Shown here piece by piece: positions 62,196-64,000 of a DNA stretch of 64,000 bases. The position numbers and the translations under genes were made by a program. This stretch comes from Flavobacterium sp. 245 (GTDB lineage: Bacteria; Bacteroidota; Bacteroidia; Flavobacteriales; Flavobacteriaceae), in assembly GCF_004362055.1 (NCBI RefSeq), contig NZ_SNXB01000014.1:37193-101192 (forward strand). The letters are read 5' to 3'. The first letter of the stretch is position 1. Every line of letters begins with the position of its first letter. The notes under the pieces were generated by a model. That model saw only the letters and a program-made list of their open reading frames with translations, was not told where the DNA came from and searched no databases.

Positions 62196-64000
62196 ATGAT
62201 TCGAAAACTACTTTATTCGTTTTTATTTTTTATTTTTTTGCAAACTGTTGTTTTCGGACAAACAACTAGGACTTATACGACTAACACAAGTTTTGTAGTT
62301 CCAGCTGGATCAACTCCTATAACAGTGGATTGCTGGGGTGGAGGTGGAGCTGGTGGGGGATCAACTAATATATCCGGAACTAGCGCAAAAGGAGGAGCTG
62401 GAGGCGGAGGGGGTGCTTATGCAAGATCTGTATTGACAGTTACTGGTGGCAATCAAATTAATGCTGTAGTTGGAGTTGGAGGAATTGGTAACTCTGGTGC
62501 AGATGGTAATGATGGAGGATTTTCTAATATAACTTCAAGTATTCCTTCTCTAAATAATGCTGTTCGAGCTGCGGGAGGAAGTGGAGGAAAAGGAAATATT
62601 TCTGGCGGATCTCCTTTAGGTGGCGCAGGAGGTACGGTCGCTAATTCTGTGGGAACTTTTACTCGTACCGCAGGTAATAACGGTGGAGATGGTGATACAG
62701 GTTTCGGAATTGAATCAGGGGCAGGTGGATCAGGTGCTGGCACAGGTGGTGGAGCAGGTGGCGGAGTGCGCGATTTTTGGGATGGAACTAATAATGGAGT
62801 AGCGGGAAGTATTTTTGGAGGGGGTGGAGGTGGAGCTCGAACTTCTCAAACTGGGGGGAGTAGAGCCGGAGGTGATGGAGCAGCTGGTAAAGTTGCTGTT
62901 ACCTATACCTGTCAAACATATAGTATTACATCAGTTGCTGGGATAATTTGTGGTTCATCTGGTGCATCATCAATCACCTTAACAGGAACTGCAGCAGGTT
63001 TACCTGTAGGTATTTATACTGTAACATATAATACTACTACTCCAACGTTAACCGGGAGAACTGCTACAATGACAGTGACAACTCCTGGATCGGGAAGCTT
63101 TTTGACAACAGATATATCAACAGTCGGTAGTACAATAAGAATTACAAATTTAGGATCTGGTAGTGAATCGGCAAATCCATCAGTTTCACTATGTAGTAAC
63201 AGTGTTAATTCTTCAGCTACTTTAGTAGCGAGTTCAATAGGAGCGGTTTCTGCAAATCAAACAATTTGTTATAACACGCAACCAAATAATATAACATTGA
63301 CAGGAAATACAGGAACTATTCAATGGCAAGTTTCTTCTGATAATTCTGCATTTAGTGATGTGTTAGGGGCAACAAGTAGCCCGCTAACTAGTGCACAAAT
63401 TGGAGCGCTAACTGCTACACGTTATTATAGAGCTGTTGTAACTACTGGGCTGTGTCCTGCTGTAAATTCTGGTGTTGTAACAGTAACGGTAAGAAGCCAG
63501 TTTTCAACAGGAACTATCGCTTCAACTGGCGAGACCATCTGTTACGGCGGAACACCGGCAACAACAATCGGAAGCACGACTGATGCAAGCGGTGGCGATG
63601 CGCCTATAACGTATTCATGGAGATCTTCTGCCGACGGCTATGCGGCGGCTATAAGCGGCGCTACAAGCTCGACTTATCTTCCTCCTGCGGGTCTTACTGC
63701 CACTACAAGCTACAGAAGATACGCAAAAGACAATACCTGCAGCACAACACCAGCAGTTGCTACAGGAACTTGGCAAGTAACGGTAAGAAGCCAGTTTTCA
63801 ACAGGAACTATCGCTTCAACTGGCGAGACCATCTGTTACGGCGGAACACCGGCAACAACAATCGGAAGCACTACTGATGCAAGCGGTGGTGTGACACCTA
63901 TAACCTATTCATGGAGATCTTCTGCCGACGGCTATGCGGCGGCTATAAGCGGCGCTACAAGCTCGACTTATCTTCCTCCTGCGGGTCTTACTGCCACTAC
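62196..64000 (+). CDS. Large glycine-rich, repeat-containing surface adhesin (3' end beyond window)
   Basis: An open frame from ATG 62196 to the right edge, 601 codons visible. Residues 1-22 (MIRKLLYSFLFFIFLQTVVF...) are a signal peptide, almost identical at its start to that of the giant protein at 55799-60955. Residues ~35-240 are a glycine-rich domain opening with VVPAGSTPITVDCWGGGGAG. Two beta-rich segments follow, then 98-residue repeats beginning QVTVRSQFSTGTIASTGE. The C-terminus, where a T9SS sorting domain is expected, is outside the window. Confidence 0.85.
   Translation, partial: MIRKLLYSFLFFIFLQTVVFGQTTRTYTTNTSFVVPAGSTPITVDCWGGGGAGGGSTNISGTSAKGGAGGGGGAYARSVLTVTGGNQINAVVGVGGIGNSGADGNDGGFSNITSSIPSLNNAVRAAGGSGGKGNISGGSPLGGAGGTVANSVGTFTRTAGNNGGDGDTGFGIESGAGGSGAGTGGGAGGGVRDFWDGTNNGVAGSIFGGGGGGARTSQTGGSRAGGDGAAGKVAVTYTCQTYSITSVAGIICGSSGASSITLTGTAAGLPVGIYTVTYNTTTPTLTGRTATMTVTTPGSGSFLTTDISTVGSTIRITNLGSGSESANPSVSLCSNSVNSSATLVASSIGAVSANQTICYNTQPNNITLTGNTGTIQWQVSSDNSAFSDVLGATSSPLTSAQIGALTATRYYRAVVTTGLCPAVNSGVVTVTVRSQFSTGTIASTGETICYGGTPATTIGSTTDASGGDAPITYSWRSSADGYAAAISGATSSTYLPPAGLTATTSYRRYAKDNTCSTTPAVATGTWQVTVRSQFSTGTIASTGETICYGGTPATTIGSTTDASGGVTPITYSWRSSADGYAAAISGATSSTYLPPAGLTAT
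63483..64000 (+). repeat. Near-identical 294-bp (98-residue) adhesin repeats
   Basis: Unit 1 spans 63483-63776; unit 2 starts at 63777 and is cut by the window end. Over the shared 224 bp there are seven differences, six of them clustered in about 25 bp that change GDAPIT to GVTPIT. The repeats are clearly richer in GC than the flanks (29 of 50 in a sampled block versus 17 of 50 just upstream). Confidence 0.9.

Noticed and set aside
62453..62743. Proline-rich minus-strand frame opposite the adhesin
   Set aside because: Pro-rich composition is simply the reverse complement of glycine codons in the glycine-rich domain.
63617..63877. Alternative-frame open reading in the adhesin repeats
   Set aside because: It is a by-product of the GC-rich repeat; the main frame is continuous from the signal peptide.

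Overview
The window looks like chromosomal DNA of a Flavobacterium-type bacterium (Bacteroidota, Flavobacteriia). Support: low GC; many start sites preceded by the Bacteroidota -7 element TAnnTTTG; a type IX secretion (T9SS) C-terminal sorting domain; lineage-typical families (DUF4270, DUF4286, PrcB-like lipoprotein, glycine-rich T9SS module); the flavobacterial order panD-panC / short glycogen-synthase-like gene / DUF4270 / glmS; and an F1 ATPase epsilon subunit that lacks its C-terminal domain. No rRNA, tRNA, CRISPR array, prophage or insertion-sequence transposase was seen.

Layout. 1-8.8 kb: mostly minus-strand housekeeping and accessory genes (CAT-like acetyltransferase, HAD phosphatase, EamA transporter, metG, CDGSH protein, PhzF-like isomerase, YdeI-like protein, PrcB-domain lipoprotein). 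8.9-14 kb: a structured repeat element, a DMP19-like gene, a membrane protein, a secreted patatin-like lipase, and two paralogous helical lipoproteins on either side of a lipocalin-like lipoprotein. 14-25.4 kb: serS, lgt, a TPR protein, DUF4286, rsmA-mgtE, proC, cytochrome c / ABM / nhaA, a 2-hydroxyacid dehydrogenase and a TM2 protein. 25.4-36.8 kb: an OlsF-like two-domain acyltransferase, xth, a second structured repeat element, an OmpA-like lipoprotein, an aldo/keto reductase, an AsmA-like/GT51 fusion, radA, an esterase-fold protein without its serine nucleophile, panD and panC. 36.8-48 kb: solo GT5 N-domain protein, DUF4270, glmS, a TonB-dependent receptor with an SGNH lipase-like lipoprotein, atpD-atpC. 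48-55.7 kb: biotin genes bioF, bioD, bioA and a linked ketoacyl synthase; bioF is separated from bioD by a PD-(D/E)XK-like (GxxExxY) gene, two tandem small membrane proteins, a TraB/GumN protein and an ECF sigma factor with an overlapping membrane-protein gene. 55.8-64 kb: two very large secreted proteins on opposite strands with recX between them; the second runs off the right edge inside near-identical 294-bp repeats.

The most unusual feature is between the genes. Many spacers carry degenerate word-like repeats (ATCTGCG, CTCGCAAAGACGC, TTAGAATCTCAGAACC, GTTTACAGT, TTGTTAG and AATC types). At three places these form palindromes, and two of those palindromes (29274-29382 and 30599-30801) enclose an ordinary terminator hairpin, giving a nested structure. 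A separate inverted repeat (5396-5509) resembles a REP/MITE element. Two further spacers hold elements with the look of folded RNAs. Together these suggest interspersed repeat families that insert in, or evolve within, 3' and 5' untranslated regions. Functional calls rest on motifs read in the translations; no database search was possible.
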